Source: Bacteroidales bacterium (GTDB lineage Bacteria; Bacteroidota; Bacteroidia; Bacteroidales; WCHB1-69). From it: a stretch of DNA of 46,922 nucleotides. The DNA lies in assembly GCA_017527945.1 (NCBI GenBank), contig JAFXPL010000023.1, positions 1 to 46,922 on the forward strand, written 5' to 3'. Shown here piece after piece: positions 12,438 to 20,275 of this stretch; within the stretch, counting starts at the first letter, position 1, and each line of letters begins with the position of its first letter. The position numbers and the translations under genes are program-made. The notes under the pieces were generated by a model. It did no database searches, was not told the DNA's origin, and saw only the letters and a program-made list of their open reading frames with translations.

Positions 12438-15239
12438 TTATTTCTTTACAATCTTCGCTCGTCCTGCGCCGCTTCGCACCAGGTATATGCCTCGAGGCTG
12501 CTCGCTCAGGTCTATCGTCAGCGCGCTACCGTAGTTCTTCTGACGTGCCACGACCTGTCCCAGCGCATTGAACACCATAACTTCATCACCCTCCGTCGCC
12601 TCAACGGTCACCAGCCCGTTCGTGGGGTTGGGATACACCCGCAGCTCCACGGCCTCTGCGGCCACAATGCCCACATTCCGTTCAAATTCGGCGAAAATGG
12701 TGTTACTGTTGCTCAGTCCGCCCATCCGCAACGTCGTGATGCCGTTCGTGTCTGTGCTGTACATCGTCGGAGCCAGCTGCGCACCGTTAATCTTGACGCC
12801 TTTCAGCTTGTAACCGCCGCTGGCGCGTATCGTGAAGGTGATACTGTCGCCTGCCCCCACAATGCTGTATCCTCCGGGCTCGATGGTGCCGTTCTCGTCG
12901 CATTCGGCCAGAACCAGCGCACCGGCCGTCAGCTCAATGTTGTCCAAAGCCGCCAGTGTGCCGTTGTTTCCGTAGTACGAGAAGCGTATCTTGCTCATGT
13001 CTCCCATGTCGGCCATGTGGATGTAGGCATCGTTCACGGTCGCCATGCCGTAACGCCATTCGTAGTTGCCCACGGTCTCCCAATCGCCGGCAATGTTCTT
13101 GCGGGCCTCCACCAAAATCTGGTCGCCATCTTCGCATCCCTCGCCGAAAAGGTATTGTAAATGCATCACATAGCCTTGCACGCTGTCATAATTGATCGGC
13201 GATGTGGTCACGCTCCGCCATCCTTTTTCGGCCGTGCTGTCGGCCTGCAAAACCATCGCTTTGCCCAGGTCTGCAGTCTCCTCAACCCGTCCCGCGCCGG
13301 TCCAGCACGAGGGCAGCTGTCCTATCTCGGTCTCCTCAAAGTCCTCAAGCGTCCAGTCGCTCATGTCGCAGTCCAGCGTCCGCGCCGTCCGCACCACGCC
13401 GTCCGAAAAATGGGTCGCCTTCCAGTTCGAGAAGAATTTGAAGTGATATTCCTTGTTCCTTTCAAGGCTGTCCACCGTCATCCGGTCGCCGTTGCCTCTG
13501 TAAATCACTATGCCTCCGCCCTCTAGCGTGTCGCCGACCAAACTGGTGGCCGTCGGCGTCCCGAAGCTCTCCGTCTCGCTCATCACCACCACCGTGTTGT
13601 ACGATCCGTACCTTCGCCAGTTCAGCTGGATGGTGCTGTTCGAAAAGGCCTCAGCCTCAACGTCCATCGGTTCGGGCTGGGCGTCCAGAAGGGTGAAGAA
13701 GACCTTCTTCGTCACCACGTTCTCCGAAACATGGTATATCGGGTTCCCGTTCGGCTGTTTCGACCACGGCCGGAACCATGGCACGCTCAAATCCGTCAGC
13801 GAATCCCTCAAGTCGCTCAACGTGGCTCTGTCCGACGACAGGTAACCGTAGCTGGCCGGATCCGTATTCGGGAACGTGTCGGCCGTATGGGCCACAATGT
13901 AGATGTCCTGCGGATGCTTGCGGTTGCTCACGCTGGCTCCATGAGCCCCCGTGCCCACATGGTACACCAGCAGTCCGTGCCCGGGCGCATAGCGGTCCCA
14001 TTTGATCTTCTGCCGGTTCTCCAGCAGGAAGAAGTCGCCCTCCGTCGAGGTGTTGATTCTGTGTATGTTGTCGTTCGTCTCGTCCACCGCGCGCATCTCG
14101 TAAACGCCGGCCTGGCCGTTCAGCGTGTCGCACTCCGCCCAGTGGTAGATGAACAGTTTCGTGTACGCGTTGTGGTGCGCGGGGGTCACACCGCCGTGGT
14201 TCCAGCTGCCGCTCGACATGATGTCCCACGAACCCAGTCCGGGATACTGCCCGCCGCTCTGGCCGTAGTCCGTGTCGTAGTAGTCCGGCGCCCCGAAAAC
14301 ATGACCCAACTCATGGCAAATCACACCAATACGGGTCATCTCCGAACCCATGTTGCCCGACAGCTCAGGCGAACACGAATAAACGTCCACCACCGTGTTG
14401 TTGTACGTCGGCGCGTCAAAAATATTCCATTTGTGCGACCATATCAGGCTCGAGCTGCCACCAGCCTCTTCGCCGTGTCCGGCAAAGATAATGTGCAGTC
14501 CGTCAATATATCCGTCGCCGTCGTTGTCATACTCCGAAAAATCCACGTCCTTCGCGGCCGAATCCACCGCTTCCCGTGCGAAATACTGGCTGCCCCAGTC
14601 GTCGCTCCCGTAGTAGGACGTGTTCTCCGATCCGATATACGGACCGGCAACATCCACCGTCAACGAGAAAAGTCCATGGCTCACCTCTCTGTAATAGTCT
14701 TTCACACTGCCAGTTGCACCGTTCACCGAATAGTTCACCTGGTTAAACATCCGTCTGAAGTCCAACTTCCCGTATTGGAAGTCCTTGTCTTGGAAACCGA
14801 ACAAAATCACCAGGAACTTCTTCTCGCCCAGCACGTTGCTCATCGACTTCGGACCCTTCTTGCTCGCTTCCACCATCTCCCATATCCTTTTCATCTCCTT
14901 TATCTGTTCCATGCTGTACATCAGGTGCTTAGGAACGCCTCTCAAAAATTCCGCCACCTCGGCGCTGCGTTCCTTGATGTCCGTGGCCAGATATTCGCTG
15001 GCCCTCATCCCGCCTCGGTTGTCCGATTCGGCGTAGTACAACGCCCCGTCGTCCCCGTGCAGCAGGCTGTAGCCGTCCTCGCTCTCCGCCCAGTGCACGC
15101 GCTCGTCGCCCTTCAGGTAGATGCTCAGCGTCACCTCCCCGCGGGGTTGAACAAAGCGTATCTTCTCCGGATAGGCCGGCACGGCAAACGCTTGTCCTAA
15201 CAATAAAATGAATAGTCCCAGTGTGATGATTTTTTTCAT
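12438..15239 (-). CDS. M6-family secreted metalloprotease with T9SS sorting domain
   Basis: The start used is the ATG at 15239, giving 933 residues with a signal peptide (residues 1-19, MKKIITLGLFILLL). The frame is open upstream to 15356 but runs into LRSAEG-type repeat DNA. Residues about 140-420 form an M6 (immune inhibitor A-like) peptidase domain. The zinc-binding motif is HELGHVFGAPD at 309-319, and DNDGDGYID at 238-246 resembles a calcium site. A fibronectin-like stretch and a jelly-roll-like segment (MSDWTLEDFEETEIGQLPSC onward) follow. The last 75 residues are a type A T9SS sorting domain (LRVYPNPTNGLVTVEATEGD to GIYLVRSGAGRAKIVKK). It should be exported across the outer membrane and act on extracellular proteins. 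It stands alone between the lipoprotein genes. Confidence 0.9.
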   Translation of the reverse strand: MKKIITLGLFILLLGQAFAVPAYPEKIRFVQPRGEVTLSIYLKGDERVHWAESEDGYSLLHGDDGALYYAESDNRGGMRASEYLATDIKERSAEVAEFLRGVPKHLMYSMEQIKEMKRIWEMVEASKKGPKSMSNVLGEKKFLVILFGFQDKDFQYGKLDFRRMFNQVNYSVNGATGSVKDYYREVSHGLFSLTVDVAGPYIGSENTSYYGSDDWGSQYFAREAVDSAAKDVDFSEYDNDGDGYIDGLHIIFAGHGEEAGGSSSLIWSHKWNIFDAPTYNNTVVDVYSCSPELSGNMGSEMTRIGVICHELGHVFGAPDYYDTDYGQSGGQYPGLGSWDIMSSGSWNHGGVTPAHHNAYTKLFIYHWAECDTLNGQAGVYEMRAVDETNDNIHRINTSTEGDFFLLENRQKIKWDRYAPGHGLLVYHVGTGAHGASVSNRKHPQDIYIVAHTADTFPNTDPASYGYLSSDRATLSDLRDSLTDLSVPWFRPWSKQPNGNPIYHVSENVVTKKVFFTLLDAQPEPMDVEAEAFSNSTIQLNWRRYGSYNTVVVMSETESFGTPTATSLVGDTLEGGGIVIYRGNGDRMTVDSLERNKEYHFKFFSNWKATHFSDGVVRTARTLDCDMSDWTLEDFEETEIGQLPSCWTGAGRVEETADLGKAMVLQADSTAEKGWRSVTTSPINYDSVQGYVMHLQYLFGEGCEDGDQILVEARKNIAGDWETVGNYEWRYGMATVNDAYIHMADMGDMSKIRFSYYGNNGTLAALDNIELTAGALVLAECDENGTIEPGGYSIVGAGDSITFTIRASGGYKLKGVKINGAQLAPTMYSTDTNGITTLRMGGLSNSNTIFAEFERNVGIVAAEAVELRVYPNPTNGLVTVEATEGDEVMVFNALGQVVARQKNYGSALTIDLSEQPRGIYLVRSGAGRAKIVKK

Positions 15240-15340
15240 TGTCTTTTCTTCAGTTGAAAATGTTGTAATTCTATAAATTATAGTTATTTGTAAGTGTAAT
15301 TCTTTTTTCCGCGAACCTTCTCTTTCTTTCCGTCGAAGGC

Positions 15341-15430
15341 CCTCTGCCGACCTCAAGAACCCATGCGTCCCTCTGCCGACCTCAAGAACCCACGCGTCCC
15401 TTCGGCCGACCTCAAGAACCCATGCGCCCT
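15341..15430. repeat. 29-30 bp tandem repeats (LRSAEG type)
   Basis: CTCTGCCGACCTCAAGAACC or a near copy begins at 15342, 15371 and 15401, followed each time by CATGCG or CACGCG. On the minus strand the repeats spell GFLRSAEGxR in one frame. They lie between the DUF799 gene and the protease gene, in the leader of the latter. I recall similar repeats between genes in other Bacteroidales. Confidence 0.8.
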
Positions 15431-15443
15431 CTTCCGGCCGCCA

Positions 15444-16223
15444 TCAAAGAAACGCCTTCTCCTCGTATTCCTCCACGCTGCAGTTCTTAACGTCAGCGCC
15501 GCCTTCCTCGCTCCAGGTGTATTTGATGTATGTCGGGTTGGCGTTCCGGTAGATGTCCTTCTCAAACTGGCGCAGCGTGCTGCTCGTCGGCAGGTCACGC
15601 AGCACGTAGTCGTTCACCTTCTCCACCAGAAAAGCCCTTTGGGCCGTCCCGTTGTCAAAACCCCATTCTTTGGCGAAGTTCTTGTCTCTCTTCATCACTA
15701 TCGGGTCGCCCTTCAGGTTCGTCGGCACCGCCTTGATGGCCATCACCCACGTGTGCATCAGGTCATGGTTGCTCTTTGTCGATCGCAGCTGGTATTCCAG
15801 CATCGCTATCCATTTCCCGTTCTCCTCGCGCCAACGGTGCAGCGTCACCACCAGCACCGCGTCAATCCCGCACGCGCGCTGCAGCTCGCTCAAGTTGCCG
15901 TCTCTCAGCGCCTTCTGGTTGTATCCGCCGTTCTCCATCACCTCTTTGGTCGCCGCCGTTCCCAGCACGTAGTATCCCTTCCGCACCAGCGGCCGCGTCA
16001 GCGTCATCTGCATATACGCCGTCGATGTGTTCAGCTCGTTGTTGTACGCAGCGTCCGCCGGATATTTCTCCACCTTCCGCTCCGCCTTGTCAACCACCGG
16101 CGCCACCATTATCGTCGTCGGCTGTTCGCTGTAAATATCTTTGTATGAATTGATTTTCTTCTCGCTCTTGCAGCCTGCCGCAACTGTCAGCACCGCTGCC
16201 AAAACCCATATCAGTCTTTTCAT
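15444..16223 (-). CDS. DUF799 family lipoprotein
   Basis: The protein is about 259 residues from the ATG at 16223, with signal peptide and lipobox VAAGC. A Met six codons upstream is possible; the frame extends to 16382, but that part overlaps the upstream gene. The segment TTIMVAPVVDKAERKVEKYP, then TSTAYMQMTLTRPLVRKGYYV, CGIDAVLVVTLHRWREENGK and YVLRDLPTSSTL match the DUF799/GNA1162 family. In other bacteria DUF799, DUF4810 and CsgG-like lipoproteins are encoded together and thought to form an outer-membrane-linked complex. Here the DUF4810 gene is 46 bp upstream, so the two form an operon, but no CsgG-like gene adjoins. Anchored in the envelope; function otherwise unknown. Confidence 0.85.
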   Translation of the reverse strand: MKRLIWVLAAVLTVAAGCKSEKKINSYKDIYSEQPTTIMVAPVVDKAERKVEKYPADAAYNNELNTSTAYMQMTLTRPLVRKGYYVLGTAATKEVMENGGYNQKALRDGNLSELQRACGIDAVLVVTLHRWREENGKWIAMLEYQLRSTKSNHDLMHTWVMAIKAVPTNLKGDPIVMKRDKNFAKEWGFDNGTAQRAFLVEKVNDYVLRDLPTSSTLRQFEKDIYRNANPTYIKYTWSEEGGADVKNCSVEEYEEKAFL

Positions 16224-16269
16224 GGTCCGTTTCTTTTGCATTCTTGTTTCTTGAAAATCACTCGTTCTT

Positions 16270-16893
16270 TTATTCATTCGCAGGCTCTTCCACCGCTCCT
16301 TCGCTGTCCTCCTCGTCAGTGTCCACGTCAATTTCTTCCGATGCAGGCTCTTCCACCGCTTCTTCAATGTCCTCCTCGTCATCCGCCCCAGTCTCTGCTT
16401 CTTTTATGCTGGCGTCCAGTTCGTTGTTGCGCTCTTTCATCACCTCCGAAGCGCGCTCCTCGGCGGCCTTACGGCTCTGTTCCGACAGCCCTTCGTTCTC
16501 ATCTGCCGACGCGTTCTCCGTCGTGATGCTGTTGTTGTTCTGATATTCCGGTATCAGCTTGCGTTTCAGCTCCATAACGTATCCGCGCGACGACGGGTAG
16601 CGCTCCATTTCCTTGTTAAACCAGCTGTTAGCCTCCGCTCTGCTTCCGCCGCTCTTCAGCAGCAGCACCGCGTATTCGCTGTAAACCCCTGGCTCCGAGT
16701 CGCCTGTCTTCCGGCATTTGTTGATGTAGCTGGCATAAGCCTTTGTCAGATTCACCAGGTTTTCCTGGCTGGCGTTCTGTTCGTATGCCAGCCGTGCCAG
16801 TGGGTCTATCACCGGTTTGCTGCCGCCGCACGCCACGGCCACCTGCATAATGGCCGCCGCCAACAACAGCTTTGCAATACTCTTTATTTTCAT
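16270..16893 (-). CDS. DUF4810 family lipoprotein with acidic tail
   Basis: This 207-residue protein has a signal peptide and lipobox VAVAC (Cys22). Residues about 30-120 match the DUF4810 family: LARLAYEQNASQENLVNLTK, SEYAVLLLKSGGSRAEANSW and FNKEMERYPSSRGYVMELKR. The C-terminal 80 residues are a low-complexity acidic extension (EEAVEEPASEEIDVDTDEED and similar) containing a 63-bp tandem duplication. Family members normally lack such a tail. It is the first gene of an operon with the DUF799 lipoprotein, with its own promoter at 16983-16990. Probably periplasmic face of the outer membrane. The usual CsgG-like third partner is missing nearby. Confidence 0.8.
   Translation of the reverse strand: MKIKSIAKLLLAAAIMQVAVACGGSKPVIDPLARLAYEQNASQENLVNLTKAYASYINKCRKTGDSEPGVYSEYAVLLLKSGGSRAEANSWFNKEMERYPSSRGYVMELKRKLIPEYQNNNSITTENASADENEGLSEQSRKAAEERASEVMKERNNELDASIKEAETGADDEEDIEEAVEEPASEEIDVDTDEEDSEGAVEEPANE
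16280..16381. repeat. 63-bp duplication in the acidic tail of the DUF4810 gene
   Basis: GCAGGCTCTTCCACCGCT occurs at 16280-16297 and 16343-16360, and TGTCCTCCTCGTCA at 16305 and 16368, both with a 63-bp period (21 codons). The second copy is imperfect. The duplication lengthens the Glu/Asp-rich tail without changing the frame. Confidence 0.8.
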
Positions 16894-16982
16894 ATTCTAT
16901 AGTATAATCTTTTCTCTTTCAGTTCAATAATATCGTTGTTCCGCCCACCGCCAGTCCACTTCCCACAATGCGAAACAATCTG

Positions 16983-16990
16983 CAAAAATA
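16983..16990 (-). promoter_or_regulatory. Promoter of the DUF4810-DUF799 operon
   Basis: The minus strand reads TATTTTTG, an exact -7 match, with a leader of about 84 nt to the ATG at 16893. The -33 element is poor. The rest of 16894-17225 contains an A/C-rich stretch, the 9-bp repeat array and a terminator, and no gene. Confidence 0.6.
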
Positions 16991-17091
16991 CTAAAAAAAT
17001 CCATTTCCGAACCATTTTCCGCCAAAAAAAAACACCCCACCATCCCCCTTCCCCCCAAAAAACCAAAAACCTCAAAAAAACCAGAAACCCC

Positions 17092-17132
17092 TTAACCCCA
17101 TTAACCCCATTAACCCCATTAACCCCATTAAA
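17092..17132. repeat. 9-bp tandem repeat array TTAACCCCA
   Basis: Four exact copies of TTAACCCCA start at 17092, 17101, 17110 and 17119, followed by degenerate units (TTAAAGTCC, TTAAACCCC) to about 17155. The same 9-bp type recurs as a longer array at 21036-21164 and inside purL. Confidence 0.9.
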
Positions 17133-17161
17133 GTCCTTAAACCCCCTAAACCCCTTCCACC

Positions 17162-17198
17162 AAAAAAAAGCGGAAAACAAATCCTGTTTTCCGCTCTT
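17162..17198 (-). terminator. Intrinsic terminator after the anti-sigma gene
   Basis: GCGGAAAACA-AATCC-TGTTTTCCGC (17170-17194) is a perfect 10-bp stem. On the minus strand a run of eight T follows (17162-17169). It lies 30 bp beyond the end of the leftward sigma/anti-sigma operon. Confidence 0.9.
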
Positions 17199-17225
17199 TT
17201 CTTAAGTCTCTTTCTCTCGCACCGC

Positions 17226-18131
17226 TCATCGCAGCAAGGTGATTGTCCCTCGCTTGTGTTGCAGTCCTTTCACGGCGTCCTTCACCTCAATCACATACAC
17301 ATACGTCCCCATCGGTTGCGCGTATCCTTTCGCCGTGCCGTCCCAGCATTCGTTGATGTCGCGGCTGTGGTACACCTGTCTGCCGGTCCTCGAGTAGATG
17401 TATATTTCGTAACTCAGTATCGTTGTCGGATTGTTTGCAAACACCTTGAAGCACCTCACCTTGTCGTTCGTCGGGTCGTCAGGCGAGAAGGCGTTCGGTA
17501 TCCATATCGCCAGACTGTCGTTGCCGCCCGATTTCGCAGCCTTCTGCTTCTGTTCCGGCGCTTTTTTGTCCGTCGTGTTGCTGGTGTTGTTCGTCGCCTT
17601 GGTGGCGTTTTCGGTGGTCGTAGTCCTTGTCGGGGTTGTCGTGGCGACGCGCTCTGTGCCGGTCGGCTGTTCGGCCGTCGCCGTCGCTTTCTTCTCGGCG
17701 GGTCGTGTCTCCTGTGCCGGCGTCGTCGGTGCTTCGCTTGTCGCTGCCGTCACCGTTGCTGTCGTCGACGTCCGTTCCGTCGCCGTTGTCGCGGTTTCCT
17801 TCTCCGTTGCCGTCACCGCCGTTGTCAGCAGGTCGGGCGTGGTGCTCTCGGCCTCTGTCGTGGCTGCAGCCGTCAGGGGCTGTGTCGCTGCCGTCTGCTG
17901 CACCATCTCGGTGTTCGCCTGGGCGGTCACCACGGCGTCTTTGTCCGTCGGTGTCTCGCGCAGGGTCAGCAGCAGCGCCGCCGCCAGTCCCAACGCCACC
18001 GCCGCGCCGGCTCCCACCGTCGTCAGACGTCTCCTGCGGGCCTTCCGGCCCATCGTGGCGTTGATCTTTTCCCACACCCGTTCGTCGGGTGCTATCTCCA
18101 TTTGGTCGAATTTTTCCTTCAGTGAGCTCAT
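17226..18131 (-). CDS. Putative anti-sigma factor with gliding/T9SS type B C-terminal domain
   Basis: This 301-residue protein has three parts. Residues 1-35 are a cytoplasmic segment typical of the start of Bacteroidetes anti-sigma-like proteins (MSSLKEKFDQMEIAPDERVW, EKINATMGRKARRRR). Residues about 38-57 are one membrane helix. A 150-residue Thr/Ala linker follows, and residues about 209-301 are a gliding-motility/type B C-terminal domain (IWIPNAFSPDDPTNDKVRCF, IYIYSRTGRQVYHSRDINEC, YAQPMGTYVYVIEVKD). It lies 33 bp after an ECF sigma gene, so cotranscription and sigma control are likely. A T9SS-type domain on an inner-membrane protein is unusual, because T9SS substrates are normally released. 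It could serve as a decoy or sensor of the secretion system. That function is inference; topology and domains are seen. Confidence 0.75.
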   Translation of the reverse strand: MSSLKEKFDQMEIAPDERVWEKINATMGRKARRRRLTTVGAGAAVALGLAAALLLTLRETPTDKDAVVTAQANTEMVQQTAATQPLTAAATTEAESTTPDLLTTAVTATEKETATTATERTSTTATVTAATSEAPTTPAQETRPAEKKATATAEQPTGTERVATTTPTRTTTTENATKATNNTSNTTDKKAPEQKQKAAKSGGNDSLAIWIPNAFSPDDPTNDKVRCFKVFANNPTTILSYEIYIYSRTGRQVYHSRDINECWDGTAKGYAQPMGTYVYVIEVKDAVKGLQHKRGTITLLR

Positions 18132-18164
18132 GTTCCGAATCTCCTTATATTCTCGTTCCTTTGT

Positions 18165-18707
18165 TTATTTTTTCCGATAGTTTTTCAGCCTTTCCATCAG
18201 CTGCTTCTTCGCCCGGTGCAGGTTGCTCCGCACCGTCACTTCCGCTATCCCCAGCCGCTGTGCAACCTCCTCCGTGCCGTATCCTTCCACTTCCACCAGG
18301 TTGAAAACCAGCTGGTACTGCTTCGGCAGCTCCGCTATGGCTTCCAGCAGGTACCACGAGTCCAGTTCGTCGTATATCTTCTCGCTCTCCTCGTAGTTGT
18401 CCGACACCATTTCCCGCTCCGGCTCCTTGTCCGTCGTGCGCATCCCTCGCATGCTGTTGTTCACCGCCGTGTTCACCATGATGGTGCGTATCCACGACTG
18501 CAGCGCGTTCCGGTTCTTCAGCCTGTGAAGCGTTTCGAAGACCTTGATGAATCCGTCGTGAAGCGAATCTTCCGCCTCGGCCGTGTTCTGGCTGTATCGC
18601 AGACACACCACGTACATCTGCTTGGCATATCGCTCATACAGCCGCCGGTATGCCCTCTGGTCGCCCTTCATGCACGCTTCCACTAGTTGTGCTTCATCAG
18701 ATTTCAT
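18165..18707 (-). CDS. ECF-type RNA polymerase sigma factor
   Basis: This 180-residue sigma-70-family protein lacks regions 1 and 3, as expected for the extracytoplasmic-function group. Region 2 is visible as YRRLYERYAKQMYVVCLRYS and DSLHDGFIKVFETLHRL, with SWIRTIMVNTAVNNSM following. Region 4, the helix-turn-helix for the -35 site, is LPKQYQLVFNLVEVEGYGTE and QRLGIAEVTVRSNLHRAKKQ. It is followed by a membrane protein with anti-sigma features and preceded by trmO (57 bp). Such sigma factors respond to envelope or export stress; in Bacteroidetes some are tied to T9SS control. The regulon cannot be read from the window. Confidence 0.93.
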   Translation of the reverse strand: MKSDEAQLVEACMKGDQRAYRRLYERYAKQMYVVCLRYSQNTAEAEDSLHDGFIKVFETLHRLKNRNALQSWIRTIMVNTAVNNSMRGMRTTDKEPEREMVSDNYEESEKIYDELDSWYLLEAIAELPKQYQLVFNLVEVEGYGTEEVAQRLGIAEVTVRSNLHRAKKQLMERLKNYRKK

Positions 18708-18764
18708 CTCCTTATTGTCACAAGGGTGCCGCTTTTCGTTGCGTGGTTGCCGTGTTAAATAATG

Positions 18765-19478
18765 TTAAAACTTGTGCTGTTGCCGCGCTCCGTCGTTCGG
18801 CGCTATCGCCACCACCGTCACCCTCCCGTCGGCAATCCTGAATTTCACCTCATATCGGTCAAACGTCATCCCGTAAACCCGCGTCTCGTCTCGTTGGTAC
18901 TGCGGTCGGGGGTCTTGTCTCAGCACCTCTTCCAGTGCGCTACGCAGCTCCGGCGCCAGCGCTTCCTGCGTCCCGGCTGCCCAGTCCACCGTCGCCAGCC
19001 GCTCGGGTGCCGTGGCGGCAAAACCGCTCCGCGCCTCGGCGTGGGCGTCGCAGTAGGCTATGTAGGGCTTGATGTCCACTATCGGTGTCCCGTCCATCAG
19101 GTCGGCTCCGTCCACATGCAGCAGCGGACCTTCCTCGCTTTGCTCCGTGACGCCTATCAGCCGCACCGACGACAGCCCCAGCGCGTTGGGCCTGAAGGGC
19201 GACCGCGTGGCGAAGACGCCCATCCGCTTGTTGCCTCCCAGCCTTGGCGGTCGCACCGTGGCGTGCCAGCCTTTCTCCTTGTTCTCCGAGAAAAGCCACA
19301 CCAGCCACAGGTAGTCGAACGTGCCTATCCCGCGCAGCGCTTCGGGGTCTCGGTATTCGGGCTCGAAAACTATCGTCGCCGGCGTCCCGCCCACCAGGTT
19401 GCTCTGCCGCGGAATGCCGAATTTGCTCCCGTAGGGGCTCCGTATGTGTGCAATGGTCACTATCTCTGTCTTTTCCAT
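18765..19478 (-). CDS. trmO: tRNA t6A37 methyltransferase TrmO (TsaA)
   Basis: This 237-residue protein matches the TrmO/TsaA (YaeB) family, which uses S-adenosylmethionine to methylate N6-threonylcarbamoyladenosine at position 37 of certain tRNAs. Marks of the family are IAHIRSPYGSKFGIPRQS, FDYLWLVWLFSEN, RMGVFATRSPFRPNALGLSS and LLHVDGADLMDGTPIVDIKP. The C-terminal domain (QYQRDETRVYGMTFDRYEVK) is complete and the length normal. Cytoplasmic. It follows the PAP2 phosphatase gene by 21 bp and precedes the ECF sigma gene by 57 bp; these neighbours have no known functional link with tRNA modification. ATG at 19478. Confidence 0.93.
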   Translation of the reverse strand: MEKTEIVTIAHIRSPYGSKFGIPRQSNLVGGTPATIVFEPEYRDPEALRGIGTFDYLWLVWLFSENKEKGWHATVRPPRLGGNKRMGVFATRSPFRPNALGLSSVRLIGVTEQSEEGPLLHVDGADLMDGTPIVDIKPYIAYCDAHAEARSGFAATAPERLATVDWAAGTQEALAPELRSALEEVLRQDPRPQYQRDETRVYGMTFDRYEVKFRIADGRVTVVAIAPNDGARQQHKF

Positions 19479-19499
19479 CTTGCCGCTCCTTTCTTTGTG

Positions 19500-20201
19500 C
19501 TATCGTTTCTTCCGTTTTTCCAGCTGTTTGTTGACCCACCATGTCAGGTCGGCGGTCAGCACGCCTATGCCGGCGCCTGCCAGCACGTCGCCTGCCCAGT
19601 GCCGGTCGTTGTATATCCGCAGCAGCCCCGTGGCCAGCGCCACTGCATATCCGGCCGCGCCTATCCATCCGCTTTCCCGTCCGTATTCCAGCCGCATCAG
19701 CTCTGCCCCGCAAAAGGCGGTAGCCGTGTGTCCCGACGGAAAACTGGCGCTCGAGCCTCGGTCCGGACGCCATTCCGTCACCGTCCTTTTCAGCCCTTGA
19801 ACTATCAGTGCCTGCATCACGAATGCTTCCGCCCCCATCGCTGTCAGCTCCCACAGCCCGTGCTCCGATTCCAGTCCGGCTGCCTTCAGCACCACCAGTC
19901 CGGCCAACGGCACCAGCTGCAGGTAGTTGTCCACCTCCATCGCCCGCAGTCCGCAGGCTTCCCTCCGCCACAGTTGGCTCTCTTCTCTCACCAGCAGGTT
20001 CACCCGTTTCGTCGGCTCCCACCACAGCGTCGTAACGCCGCTCAGCGTCCCCACGCCCCATACCGTCGCCGCCGCCGGCATCTCCCACACCATCTTGGCC
20101 TCCCGCCGCAAACCCACAGTGTCGCACACCGCCTGCCCCTCCGCCCGCCATCCGGACAGCAGCGCCAGCATCAATGCCATTGTCAAACCAATCTGTTTCA
20201 T
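19500..20201 (-). CDS. PAP2-family membrane phosphatase
   Basis: The start is placed at ATG 20201 (MKQIGLTMALMLALLSG), giving 233 residues with a signal-like N-terminus; the open frame begins eleven codons earlier. The acid phosphatase/PAP2 signature is complete: KRTVTEWRPD (KxxxxxxRP), FPSGHTATAF (PSGH) and LLRIYNDRHWAGDVLAGAGI (RxxxxxHxxxD). Several hydrophobic segments mark a multi-spanning membrane protein with its active site at the periplasmic face. Family members dephosphorylate lipid phosphates such as undecaprenyl pyrophosphate, phosphatidate or lipid A; which one cannot be told. It sits between comB (74 bp upstream) and trmO (21 bp downstream) in the leftward series. Confidence 0.88.
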   Translation of the reverse strand: MKQIGLTMALMLALLSGWRAEGQAVCDTVGLRREAKMVWEMPAAATVWGVGTLSGVTTLWWEPTKRVNLLVREESQLWRREACGLRAMEVDNYLQLVPLAGLVVLKAAGLESEHGLWELTAMGAEAFVMQALIVQGLKRTVTEWRPDRGSSASFPSGHTATAFCGAELMRLEYGRESGWIGAAGYAVALATGLLRIYNDRHWAGDVLAGAGIGVLTADLTWWVNKQLEKRKKR

Positions 20202-20275
20202 GCTCCTGTTTCTATTGTCCCTAAAAAACTCCATCTCCTAAGCGGGGCAGGGGAGGGCCGCCCCTCTTTCTCCGC

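Noticed and set aside
12423..12441. Palindrome ATAAATGTT-T-AACATTTAT at the end of the protease gene
   Set aside because: As a minus-strand terminator it lacks a following T run (an A run follows), and it overlaps the stop codon; probably AT-rich chance.
13731..15200. Long plus-strand open frame (489 codons) opposite the M6 protease
   Set aside because: It is Arg/Val/His-rich with no known motif, and lies fully opposite a clear metalloprotease with HELGH and sorting domain.
15341..15430. Possible CRISPR array
   Set aside because: Three units of 29-30 bp directly abut each other with no spacers, so this is a simple tandem repeat.
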